From positions 1 to 51,440 of the forward strand of contig NCRB01000017.1 in assembly GCA_002894665.1 (NCBI GenBank): 51,440 nt of DNA. The letters are read 5' to 3'. A program made the translations under genes and the position numbers. Shown piece after piece: positions 24,997 to 33,056 of this stretch (positions are counted from its first letter, which is position 1; each line of letters opens with the position of its first letter). The notes below the pieces were generated by a model that saw only the letters and a program-made list of their open reading frames with translations, did no database searches and was not told the DNA's origin. This DNA comes from Salinivenus iranica (lineage in GTDB: Bacteria; Bacteroidota; Rhodothermia; Rhodothermales; Salinibacteraceae).

Positions 24997-25947
24997 ATGA
25001 TTCACCGTTACGTGCTACAACGATTCCTCCGCCGGCTCTGGACCGGGGTGGGGCTTCTATTCATGGTCCTCGCCCTCCCGTCCACTTCGTTCGGACAGCC
25101 GGCCTCGGTCTCGTCCCTGCTCGATCGTGCCGAACAGACCGGGGCCGACCTTGAGCTCATGCGCACAGTGGCGGACCGGGCCAGCAACTCCGGCCTTTCT
25201 CCCGCCGCCACGGCCGAGTTGCTTGAACCCGCGGTGGCCCTCGCCGAGCGCGACCTCCCGGCCAGCCCGATCCTCAACAAAGCCCTGGAGGGCCTGTCCA
25301 AACGCGTTCCGCCGAACCGGATGTCCTCCGTTCTCCAGCAGCTGCGCAACCGAACCGAACAGGCCGGCCAACTCGTGTCGACCTGGCTTCAAAAGAACGA
25401 GGTGCGCGCGATGGTCGGGGCCGACCAGGACGCCCCTTCGAAGCGGGGGCGGGCCGACCTCATTGCCAGTGTCGCCGACGCGCAGCAGCAGAAGGTGTCC
25501 CCGGAGGCGATTGAGGCCTTCCTGAATCAGCTTCCCGCAACGACGGAGCGGCGTCCGGTCTCCCTCTCCGACGTGTCGGTGGCGGTCGGCGTGCTTCCAG
25601 ATCTTCCCTCGAACGGAGACTCCCCCGCCGCCGCACAGCAATTGCTGGCCGCAGCCCTCGACGCCGGGTACGACTCCGAATCCATGCGTCAGCTGCCGGC
25701 CGCAATCGAGCGGGCGGGACGCCAGACCCAACGCCCTACGGCAGCCATCGCAAAGGGCGCCGCCCAGGCCATTTCGTGGGGCACCCCCGCCGACAATGTG
25801 CTCCGGAATCTCTTCCGGGGCGTCCCGGCCGCCGGCCCCCCTGCCCAAACGGGGCAGGGAAACCAGGGCCAAAATGCCCCCCCCGGGAACGGGCCCCCGG
25901 ACGATCCGCCTGGGGGCGGGAGTGGGGGCGGAGGCGGCGGTCGATAA
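24997..25947 (+). CDS. Secreted hypothetical protein, Gly/Pro-rich tail
   Basis: This protein of 316 residues has an N-terminal hydrophobic signal (FLRRLWTGVGLLFMVLALPSTSFGQ). The middle is helical and Gln/Ala-rich, with heptad-like stretches (SVADAQQQKVSPEAIEAFLNQ, SPAAAQQLLAAALDAGYDSESMRQL). The end is a low-complexity Gly/Pro tail. No family is recognised. It starts 5 bases after the barrel gene, so it is the fourth gene of the sigma operon. Its repeated helical segments could form a scaffold; this is speculative. Confidence 0.55.
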   Translation: MIHRYVLQRFLRRLWTGVGLLFMVLALPSTSFGQPASVSSLLDRAEQTGADLELMRTVADRASNSGLSPAATAELLEPAVALAERDLPASPILNKALEGLSKRVPPNRMSSVLQQLRNRTEQAGQLVSTWLQKNEVRAMVGADQDAPSKRGRADLIASVADAQQQKVSPEAIEAFLNQLPATTERRPVSLSDVSVAVGVLPDLPSNGDSPAAAQQLLAAALDAGYDSESMRQLPAAIERAGRQTQRPTAAIAKGAAQAISWGTPADNVLRNLFRGVPAAGPPAQTGQGNQGQNAPPGNGPPDDPPGGGSGGGGGGR

Positions 25948-25966
25948 TTGACCGGGCCCGTTGCCT

Positions 25967-26992
25967 CTACATGTCCCCGTCCTCCTGGGCCCCAAAGATC
26001 CGGACGGCCGTGTTGCCCTCGGTATCCACGTAGGCCCGAAACATGCCGTTGGTGGTAAACGGCATGGCCATGTTGCCCTCGGGGTCGAGCACAATCACAC
26101 CCCCGACGCCGCCGAGGGCCTCGGCCTCCTCTACGGCTGCCTGGGCGGCCTCCGGCAGCGACGCCTCGCCGAATCGCACGCGCGAGGCAACGTTGTGCGC
26201 GGCCACGCTGCGAATGTAGAACTCTCCCTGTCCGGTCGCCGACACAGCAACGGATTCGTTGCTGGCGTACGTGCCCGCCCCCACGATCGGAGAATCACCA
26301 ATGCGACCAAAGCGCTTGTTCGAAATGCCCCCCGTGGAGGTCCCCGCCGCCAGGTTGCCCTCCTGGTCCAGCGCCACGGCTCCCACCGTTCCAAACTTCT
26401 CCGCTGTCTTCTGTACGTGGGCGTCGTCCCCCGCACCGGAACGACGCCGCTCCGTAATGAAGTAGTCGTTCTTTACCTGCTCCAGGCCGTGCTCTTCCGC
26501 GAAGGTTTCGGCCCCCTCCTGCGCCATCATCACATGCTCCGACTCCGTCATGATCGTGCGCGCCAGACGGATCGGGTGCTTCACCGTCTTCACGCCCGTA
26601 AGCGCACCGGCATTCCGGGTCTCCCCGTCCATAATCGCCGCGTCGAGCTCCACCGTGTTCTGACTCGTCAGCACAGCACCACGCCCGGCGTTAAAGAGCG
26701 TGTCGCTCTCCATCGTGGTAATCACCGCCTCCACCGCATCGAGCGCCGTGCCGCCGTCCTGGAGCACCCCATTGCCGGCCGTCAAGGCCCGGCGGAGCGC
26801 TTGCTTATAGGTTCTCTGCTGCGCCTCGCTCATCGCGTCCTGGCTCATGCCCCCGGCCCCTCCGTGAATGAGCAGGGCCGTATCACTCCCCGTCTGCGCC
26901 GAAGCCGTAACGGGGACCAACACGACCCAACAGAGAACCCCGAGACCAAACAAAAGACTGAAAGCCCCTCGAAGCACGTCGAGTACACTCAT
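25967..26992 (-). CDS. Secreted isoaspartyl peptidase/L-asparaginase (Ntn-hydrolase)
   Basis: This 341-residue enzyme hydrolyses isoaspartyl peptides or asparagine after autocleavage. A signal peptide (LRGAFSLLFGLGVLCWVVLV...TASAQ) directs it to the periplasm. The alpha part has LIHGGAGG and NAGRGAVLTS. The nucleophile is Thr202 in KFGTVGAVALD, where autocleavage is expected, followed by the GTSTGGISNKRFGRIGDSPIVGAGTYA-type substrate loop. The length is typical. The ATG at 26992 begins the signal peptide. It converges with the sigma operon, with only 19 bases between the stops. Confidence 0.88.
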   Translation of the reverse strand: MSVLDVLRGAFSLLFGLGVLCWVVLVPVTASAQTGSDTALLIHGGAGGMSQDAMSEAQQRTYKQALRRALTAGNGVLQDGGTALDAVEAVITTMESDTLFNAGRGAVLTSQNTVELDAAIMDGETRNAGALTGVKTVKHPIRLARTIMTESEHVMMAQEGAETFAEEHGLEQVKNDYFITERRRSGAGDDAHVQKTAEKFGTVGAVALDQEGNLAAGTSTGGISNKRFGRIGDSPIVGAGTYASNESVAVSATGQGEFYIRSVAAHNVASRVRFGEASLPEAAQAAVEEAEALGGVGGVIVLDPEGNMAMPFTTNGMFRAYVDTEGNTAVRIFGAQEDGDM

Positions 26993-27413
26993 GCCATTCT
27001 GTGTATTTTGCTGAAAGAGAAAAGAGAACAGTGTGCAAAAGGATGGACAGTGCGACCGCGTACTGTGCAACATAGGCAACCGAGGCGGACAATCACCACC
27101 CGCGGCCGGCGCCGCAAAACTGACGAATCGTCGGGACTTGCATAAAATAGACGCCCTTTCCCGCCGCAATGACGCCCCCCTACACCCTCTTTACATGTTC
27201 TTGCGCGCCCCTTTTCGCGTTCGTGCAGCCTGGACTGCATTTTGCTGTACAATAATTCGAGACGTTGCCCCGTTTAGGAACATGTGCCAGGATGCCTGAT
27301 TCGTAACAACTTCCGTTTGCGGTTTTCCCCCGCAACCCCGACGTTACGGAATCCATCTTGGGCGTCGAATCTAGACACTCAACATTCCCCGCAGGAATCG
27401 TACCCACACCTAT
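26993..27413. other. Intergenic promoter region, less GC-rich
   Basis: The 421 bases between the divergent asparaginase and sigma-factor genes are less GC-rich than most of the window. Small inverted repeats are present (ATTCC-CCGCA-GGAAT near 27382-27397). No gene or family match is seen. The two promoters must lie here. Confidence 0.45.
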
Positions 27414-28082
27414 ATGGCGAAGGACAAAGCGGAAGTAGTCACCAAAAAGACGGCCTCGTCGGATCGGAAGGCCCGAGACAGCCAGCATGAGGCGCTCCAG
27501 GAGATGAGCGACGAAGACCTCATGTCCCAGTTCCAGGCTGGAACCGTGGAGGCCTTCAATATCCTCGTGGACCGGTATTCGGACCGGCTCATGCAGTACC
27601 TGTATCGCTTCCTCGGCGACATGAAGCGGTGCGAGGACCTGCTGCAGGAGACCTTCCTCCGGGTGCACCGGAACCGGCACTCGTACCGTCGCATTGCCAA
27701 GTTCTCGACCTGGCTCTACACCATTGCCGGGAACCTCGCGCGGTCGGAGTATCGCAAACGGAAGCGGCGGCGCATGCAGTCGATCCAGTCGGTGAACCGC
27801 GACAACGAGGAGTACGAGATGGAGATTCCGGACGAATCGTTCTCCCCGGACAAGCACGCGGAGAGCACGATTCAGGACCACTATATTCAGGAGGCCATGA
27901 ACGAAATTCCCCCGGCCTTCCGCGAAGTCGTGGTGCTGCGGGACATCCAACAGCTGGCCTACGATGAGATTGCGGAGATCACGGGCCTGCCGATGGGCAC
28001 CGTCAAGAGCCGCATCAACCGGGGGCGCACGAAGCTGCAAGCCCTCCTCGAAGACGTGTACCCGTTCCAGGACGAATCGTAA
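27414..28082 (+). CDS. RpoE-like ECF sigma factor
   Basis: This 222-residue sigma factor has a charged N-terminal extension rich in Lys/Asp (about 1-35). Region 2 follows (DLMSQFQAGTVEAFNILVDRYSDRLMQYLYRFLG, CEDLLQETFLRVHRNRHSY, AKFSTWLYTIAGNLARSEYRKRKRR). Region 4 is at about 165-215 (IPPAFREVVVLRDIQQLAYDEIAEITGLPMGTVKSRINRGRTKLQALL). No anti-sigma gene is adjacent, unlike the sigma gene at 22.4 kb, so control may act at another level. A clear terminator follows the gene. Confidence 0.9.
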   Translation: MAKDKAEVVTKKTASSDRKARDSQHEALQEMSDEDLMSQFQAGTVEAFNILVDRYSDRLMQYLYRFLGDMKRCEDLLQETFLRVHRNRHSYRRIAKFSTWLYTIAGNLARSEYRKRKRRRMQSIQSVNRDNEEYEMEIPDESFSPDKHAESTIQDHYIQEAMNEIPPAFREVVVLRDIQQLAYDEIAEITGLPMGTVKSRINRGRTKLQALLEDVYPFQDES

Positions 28083-28113
28083 AGACAACCGAGAGATTAT
28101 TCTCTGGAGAACG

Positions 28114-28149
28114 AGCGCCGGATCTTATTGGGTCCGGCGCTTTTTCTTT
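28114..28149 (+). terminator. Rho-independent terminator after the RpoE-like sigma gene
   Basis: AGCGCCGGA and TCCGGCGCT pair around a 10-base loop and are followed directly by a run of T residues with one C. This is a classical intrinsic terminator 32 bases after the sigma stop codon. Confidence 0.85.
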
Positions 28150-28190
28150 TCCCCCTTCGCCTCGCCTTTGCACCGCCCTCCGCTCCCCCA

Positions 28191-28508
28191 ATGTCCCCTC
28201 CAACTCGTGTTCAGGTGGACACCGATGCGCAGACGTTGACGATAACGTGGGACGACGATCACACGTCGGTCTTTCCGCTCGATGCCCTGCGCCAGGCCTG
28301 TCCCTGTGCGAACTGCAATGGGGACGCGGTCGAGGCCATCGCGCCCCCAGCGGAACCCCGCGAACCGGAGACGACCTGGACGGACCTCTCGATCGAACCC
28401 GCCGGCAGTGTGGGGATCCGCATCACGTGGGACGATGGGCACAACGCCGGCATTTACCGATGGGACCGGCTTCGCCGCCTTCAACCGAAGGACGAACGTA
28501 CGACCTGA
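28191..28508 (+). CDS. DUF971 (GBBH-like N-terminal domain) protein
   Basis: This 105-residue protein has the DUF971 pattern: QTLTITWDDDHTSVFPLDALRQACPCANC, with CxxC residues expected to bind zinc, then SIEPAGSVGIRITWDDGHNAGIYRWDRLRRL. The domain is found as the N-terminus of gamma-butyrobetaine hydroxylases and as stand-alone proteins linked to Fe-S/Mrp proteins. The role here is unknown. The ATG at 28191 was chosen because homology starts there. It may be co-transcribed with the methyltransferase. Confidence 0.8.
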   Translation: MSPPTRVQVDTDAQTLTITWDDDHTSVFPLDALRQACPCANCNGDAVEAIAPPAEPREPETTWTDLSIEPAGSVGIRITWDDGHNAGIYRWDRLRRLQPKDERTT

Positions 28509-28628
28509 CACTGCCCCCACGCTCACCCGGAGGGAATCTTCTGCGTGCCCAGCCGTTGTGCGGGCCCCACCCGTCCCCGACGGCCCCCTGTCACTGGGCT
28601 CTACCTTCGCAGACGCGCACCGTCCTCG

Positions 28629-29534
28629 ATGTCCCCTCCGTCCGACTCGGATGCCCTTCTTCAGTCCCTCGATGATGCGATTCGAGGAGGGACCGTTCCC
28701 GTCCACGCCCTCGACGACCGCCGGTACGTGAAGGCCCATCGCGCCTTCGAGCAGTCGAGCCCCCAACAGGCCCAAATCCGCCATCGGCTCGAGGCGGAGG
28801 CGAGACAGCTCATCGAAGCAGGACGCGGGCCGCTCAACGTATTGAGCGTAGGGTGTGGCTGTGGCATGCTCGACCACTCCCTCCTTGTCCATCTCACCGA
28901 GCACGTCGAGTCATTCGTAGGGGTCGACCCGAACCCCGCGGCCGTGGCCCACTTTCGGCAGACGCTCTCCTCCAAACGCCCCCTGCCCCCCACGCGAATC
29001 GAGTGCACGCGGTTCGAAGACCTTCAGAGCGACCGACGCTACGACTTCATCTACTGCAGTCACGTCTTTTACTACGTAGAGGACCGTGTGTCGACCTTTC
29101 AACGGATGTGCTCGCAGCTTCGGGACGGCGGCACGCTGGTGATTGCCCACGCGCCGAAAACCGCGATGAACGCGCTGGCTCAGGTCTTCTGGTCCGAGCA
29201 TCAGCAGGCCGATTTTTTCGACGACGACCTACACCAGCTCATCAAAACGCACTGGCCCTCTCCCCCCGCGACACACGACATCTCGGCCGGCATTCCGCGG
29301 ACGCTCTTCTCGGACAACACCTCTCAGGGCACGCTGCTCCTGGAATTTCTCCTCCAGGCCGAATGGGCCCCGTTGCCTTCGCCGGTGCAGGACCAGGTGC
29401 AGTCCTACATCGACCGCCACACCCAGTCGGTCCCCGGCGGTCGCGCCGTTCTTCCACATCCCGTTACGACGTTTGCCCTGCGGCACGGGACGCCCTCCCG
29501 GAGTGGCTCCTCGGGCGCAAAGAACGCGGAATAA
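28629..29534 (+). CDS. Class I SAM-dependent methyltransferase
   Basis: This protein of 301 residues has a Rossmann methyltransferase core. Motif I is NVLSVGCGCGMLDHSL, followed by the acidic FVGVDPNPAAVAHF (motif II), FEDLQSDRRYDFIYCSHVFYY (motif IV region) and LRDGGTLVIAHAP (motif VI). The substrate is unknown; the outline resembles small-molecule N-methyltransferases. The ATG at 28629 follows the DUF971 stop by 120 bases. An upstream in-frame extension has no homology. Confidence 0.8.
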   Translation: MSPPSDSDALLQSLDDAIRGGTVPVHALDDRRYVKAHRAFEQSSPQQAQIRHRLEAEARQLIEAGRGPLNVLSVGCGCGMLDHSLLVHLTEHVESFVGVDPNPAAVAHFRQTLSSKRPLPPTRIECTRFEDLQSDRRYDFIYCSHVFYYVEDRVSTFQRMCSQLRDGGTLVIAHAPKTAMNALAQVFWSEHQQADFFDDDLHQLIKTHWPSPPATHDISAGIPRTLFSDNTSQGTLLLEFLLQAEWAPLPSPVQDQVQSYIDRHTQSVPGGRAVLPHPVTTFALRHGTPSRSGSSGAKNAE

Positions 29535-29604
29535 CGAACGGCGGCGGCCCGTGCTGGACCGCCGCCTCAAACGCCCGGATCTCATAAGTGAACGCGCATC
29601 GGCA

Positions 29605-32130
29605 TTACGCGTCGGCCTGGCTCTCCCCCTCAAGGATGTTGTCGATGCGCGCGATCACATCCTCGAGGTGCATCTCCGTCGTCTCGTCCGTGGTGCGGCG
29701 GAGCGCCTGCTCCACCTCATCCTGGAGCGTATTCAGCTCTCCACGGACGTACGCTCGGATGTCGGACTGGCTCACATCCACCGGCGTGAGCACGGCGTAA
29801 TCCTCATAGTAGTCGGGCACATTCGAGGTCACCTGAGCGGTCATGAGGTGGTCCATGCGCTCCAGGTACCCGCGCTGGAGATTCCGACGGTAGGGCCCGA
29901 TGGCGTCTCCGCCGTCAAGCTCTGCCCACACGCCCTCTCGCAGGTCGGCGAGCATCTCGGCGGGCGCGTACGTCTCGGTCTCCGTATCCATCGCCTCAAT
30001 CTCGATGAGCCGGGCCAGTCGCTCGGGCTGCAGAACCAGTTCGAGCGCCCCGACCTGCGTTTCGCGTACCCGGTTCAGCGCCCCGGACGCCTCGAAGCGG
30101 CGCAGCACGTCGGCCTCCACGAGCCACTCGGGCGACTGGAAGCCCTGCTCCAGCACGAAGTCCATCGCACGACGCTGCTGGGCAGCAGGCACCGGGTCGT
30201 ACACCGGGCCTTCCTGATCGTACGTCTTGAACGTTTCGTGGATGCCGCCGATGTGGCGGGCCGCATGGCCGAGGTACAGACTCCACTGCCCCACGACCGA
30301 GCCGTAAATTTCCTCGAGCTCATCGTAGTTGTCCCCATCCCGGCGCGTCCATTCGACCAGGTTCGGCACGATGCGCTTCAGGTTCTCCACGCCCAGGCTT
30401 CCGGCCTTCACGGCGTCGCGGCCCAGGTCCTCACGCTGGGAGCGCGGATCGACGGGGTCCACCGTCTGCCGCCCGTAGAAGTAGTCCGGATCGCCTGCGC
30501 GCTCCCGCACCATCTCGTCAAGTCGCTGGGCTTCCTGCTCGGCGCCGTCCGCGTCCGGCATCCACTGGTAGCCCCACTGGACCGACCACTCGTCGTAGAC
30601 CCCGATTTGGGGAAGGAAGTTCGTCACGCCGTCGCCCGGCTGGGCGATGTAGTTAAACCGCGCATAGTCCATGATGGAGGGCGCCGTGCCGTGCTCGTCC
30701 GTGTAGCTCGGGGATCGGAGCGAGTCGACCGGCACCGCATCGCTGGAACCCCAGTTGTGGGGCAGGCCGAGGGTGTGCCCCACCTCGTGGGCCACCACGA
30801 ACCGGAGCAGCTCGCCCATCACGTCGGTGTCGAAAAACTGCCCTCGGGCGTCCGGATTCACGGCGGCGGTCTGCACGAAGTACCAGTTGCGCAGCAGACT
30901 CAGCACGTTGTGGTACATCCCAATGTCGCTCTCCAGAATCTCGCCCGAGCGCGGGTCGTGGACGTGCGGGCCGTAGGCGTTGGGCACCTCGGAGGCGAAC
31001 CAGCGAACCGTAGAGTAACGGATGTCGTCCGCGTCGAACGAGCCCTCGACCTCAGAGGGGGTCTTCGCCACGATGGCGTTCTTAAAGCCCGCCGTGCGGA
31101 AGGCCTCCTGCCAGTCCTCGATTCCTTTCCGCACGTAAGGACGCCATTTCTCGGGCGTCGCGGGGTCGACGTAGTACTCGATCGGTTCTTCGGGCTCCAC
31201 GAGCTCGCCGTTGGCGTAGGCCTCGGGGTCCGACGGCTGTAGCTGCCAGCGCGTCACGAAGCATTCCTCGGCCGCCTGCTGCTCCTCGGAGCTGTAGTTG
31301 ATGTGCTCGACGCTAAAGTACCCGACGCGCTGATCGCAGTGGCGGGGCGTCATCGGGTCGCTCGGCAGGAGCACCATCGAATGATTCATCTCCACACTCA
31401 CCGTCCCCGACGACTCGCTCGACGGGGGGTTCTGGGCATCGTAGGTGAGAATGGCCTCCACGTCCGTGTTCTTCGGGAAGCTCTCCACGCCCGTCAGGTA
31501 GGTCCGGTCCCCATCGAGGCGACGCACCTGGTACTCTTCGCGGGCGTCCGACGGAAGGCCCAGCGCGGGGACATCGCTTGTGTAGAGCGACTTCGCGTCG
31601 ATGACAACGCCCGTCGAGTCTTCGTTCAGCGCCTGTACGTCAAAGGATTTCAGAATGGGCTCGAAGCTGGAATTCTGTACGGCCTGAAAGACCGGGTCGT
31701 CGGGGTCGGCCGTCTTTTCGTAGCTGGCCACCCGCAGGAGCAGCTCGTCGTCGCGGCGCTCCCAGCGAAGGACCTGCGTGTTGACCTTCTCGCCCCCGTA
31801 GGCCAGCTCAGCCTGGGCCTGCGAGACGCGCGAAACCATCAGGAGCTCCCGCCCCATCAGTGAATCAGGGATCTCAAAGTAGAGGTCGTCGGTCGTCCGG
31901 TGAATCGTAATCAGGCCATCGTCCGTCTCTGCGTCGTCGGGCACGACGTCGCCAAATGCCTTGGGGTCGTCCCCGTCGGCGGATTCACCTTGCGACTGTG
32001 TGGCTTTCTGCTGCGACGGCGTGCCGTTCGTCGCGGGGCCGGCACTGGCACAGCCGGCGAGCAGACCGGCCAGGGCCACCGTGGCGACGAGAAGCGTCCA
32101 GGACGAGCGGGGGGAGTGCTGAGAATCCAT
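29605..32130 (-). CDS. Zinc-dependent metzincin lipoprotein (DUF4953/DUF5117 type)
   Basis: This outer-membrane or periplasmic lipoprotein of 841 residues has its lipobox at LLAGC (Cys27). The catalytic motif is HEVGHTLGLPH: His448, His452 and His458 bind zinc and Glu449 is the base. A Met-turn is present in SIMDYARFNY. N-terminal beta-rich segments (DDLYFEIPDSLMGRELLMVSR, VLRWERRDDELLLRV) precede the protease domain, and a long helical C-terminus follows, the order of DUF5117-DUF4953 proteases. The substrate is unknown. It is the last of a minus-strand series including a 31-residue peptide, a secreted hypothetical and an amidohydrolase. Confidence 0.8.
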   Translation of the reverse strand: MDSQHSPRSSWTLLVATVALAGLLAGCASAGPATNGTPSQQKATQSQGESADGDDPKAFGDVVPDDAETDDGLITIHRTTDDLYFEIPDSLMGRELLMVSRVSQAQAELAYGGEKVNTQVLRWERRDDELLLRVASYEKTADPDDPVFQAVQNSSFEPILKSFDVQALNEDSTGVVIDAKSLYTSDVPALGLPSDAREEYQVRRLDGDRTYLTGVESFPKNTDVEAILTYDAQNPPSSESSGTVSVEMNHSMVLLPSDPMTPRHCDQRVGYFSVEHINYSSEEQQAAEECFVTRWQLQPSDPEAYANGELVEPEEPIEYYVDPATPEKWRPYVRKGIEDWQEAFRTAGFKNAIVAKTPSEVEGSFDADDIRYSTVRWFASEVPNAYGPHVHDPRSGEILESDIGMYHNVLSLLRNWYFVQTAAVNPDARGQFFDTDVMGELLRFVVAHEVGHTLGLPHNWGSSDAVPVDSLRSPSYTDEHGTAPSIMDYARFNYIAQPGDGVTNFLPQIGVYDEWSVQWGYQWMPDADGAEQEAQRLDEMVRERAGDPDYFYGRQTVDPVDPRSQREDLGRDAVKAGSLGVENLKRIVPNLVEWTRRDGDNYDELEEIYGSVVGQWSLYLGHAARHIGGIHETFKTYDQEGPVYDPVPAAQQRRAMDFVLEQGFQSPEWLVEADVLRRFEASGALNRVRETQVGALELVLQPERLARLIEIEAMDTETETYAPAEMLADLREGVWAELDGGDAIGPYRRNLQRGYLERMDHLMTAQVTSNVPDYYEDYAVLTPVDVSQSDIRAYVRGELNTLQDEVEQALRRTTDETTEMHLEDVIARIDNILEGESQADA

Positions 32131-32308
32131 ACTGGAGGAGCGAAAACGAAAAATACGAGCGGGGCCTGCCCTGCAACCCTCATTCGCAGATATTTGAGCA
32201 AACCATTCATTATAAACCGGCTCGCTCTCCACAAAAACAACCCTCAACGGCCCATCGCCACGAATACCAGACAGATGTTGTGTATCCGGTTCTGCACGGC
32301 GTGAACCG

Positions 32309-32324
32309 ACCGGAGGCCTCCGGT
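32309..32324. repeat. Perfect 16-bp palindrome next to the small-peptide stop
   Basis: ACCGGAGGCCTCCGGT is symmetrical. It lies a few bases beyond the stop codon of the 31-residue gene on the minus strand. It could be a weak terminator or chance; no T-tract follows. Confidence 0.3.
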
Positions 32325-32327
32325 ACG

Positions 32328-32423
32328 CTACCCGCCCACCTGCGCAATAATGTAGAAGAGAACCACGATGCCGGCGAAAACCCCCAGCGCAATAAGAATT
32401 TGGCGCTTTACACGACGGTTCAT
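32328..32423 (-). CDS. Putative 31-residue single-pass membrane peptide
   Basis: An ATG-initiated frame of 31 codons encodes a basic N-terminus (MNRRVKRQ), one hydrophobic helix (ILIALGVFAGIVVLFYII) and a short tail (AQVGG), then TAG. The positive-inside pattern and the match to typical small membrane proteins support it as a gene. There is no homologue that I can name and no strong ribosome-binding site, so it remains a candidate. It lies between a secreted hypothetical gene and the metzincin on the same strand. Confidence 0.45.
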   Translation of the reverse strand: MNRRVKRQILIALGVFAGIVVLFYIIAQVGG

Positions 32424-32507
32424 GACACTGACCGGGTCAACGATGAAAGTGTGGCGACGTCCCTTGATTATGTTAAGATCAGGACAACGGACCGGCCTTG
32501 TCAACCT

Positions 32508-32969
32508 CTATCCATCTCCCGCGGGAGATTCGACCTGGATCGTCCTGCGAACCTTCGGCCGATCGGTCTGCGGCACGACGATGCGAAATTGGCCCTTCCG
32601 AAAGGGCGGCGCCAGCGCAATCGTCTCGTCGAGCGACACGACGGCCATCGTGCACATGCTCTGTCCGCTGTGGCGGACGATGGGACGGAGGATCACCCGT
32701 TCCGGCGTTCGGTCCTTCTCAATCCGCACGAGCGAGTAGCATCCGTTCGGGCCCACCATGCCCCGCAGGCGAAGCCGAAGCGTGTCGGTGGTCGCGAGCC
32801 GCGCCGGCGCCTGGACGGTGTCAACGGTCGCCAGAAGGGTGTCGGTGGGGGTATCCGGTGCGGAAGGAGACGGCGCAACGTCTGAGGCGGCCGAGCAGGT
32901 GGCGCCTCCCCCAGCAATCACAGCGCACAGGAGCATCGGGATCATTGACCGGACAACATCTGCAGACAT
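32508..32969 (-). CDS. Secreted hypothetical protein
   Basis: This 153-residue protein begins with a hydrophobic signal (MIPMLLCAVIAGGGATC); the Cys at 25 sits in a poor lipobox. The mature part has a Thr/Asp/Pro spacer, then a beta-rich domain: TLRLRLRGMVGPNGCYSLVRIEKD and QSMCTMAVVSLDETIALAPPFRKGQFRIVVPQ. Two Cys in that domain could form a disulfide. No family is recognised. It lies 87 bases after the amidohydrolase on the same strand. Confidence 0.6.
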   Translation of the reverse strand: MSADVVRSMIPMLLCAVIAGGGATCSAASDVAPSPSAPDTPTDTLLATVDTVQAPARLATTDTLRLRLRGMVGPNGCYSLVRIEKDRTPERVILRPIVRHSGQSMCTMAVVSLDETIALAPPFRKGQFRIVVPQTDRPKVRRTIQVESPAGDG

Positions 32970-33056
32970 GGCAAGTGGGGGACTGGGGAAGAGAACTGCA
33001 TTCTGCCCGTCGGGCGCACGTGTGTATCCTCCACACCGCTTTGCGCACCCGATCGT

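Noticed and set aside
29473-31242. A plus-strand open frame of about 590 codons opposite the metzincin
   Set aside because: Antisense shadow; the minus strand carries the HExxHxxGxxH enzyme in a coherent reading frame.
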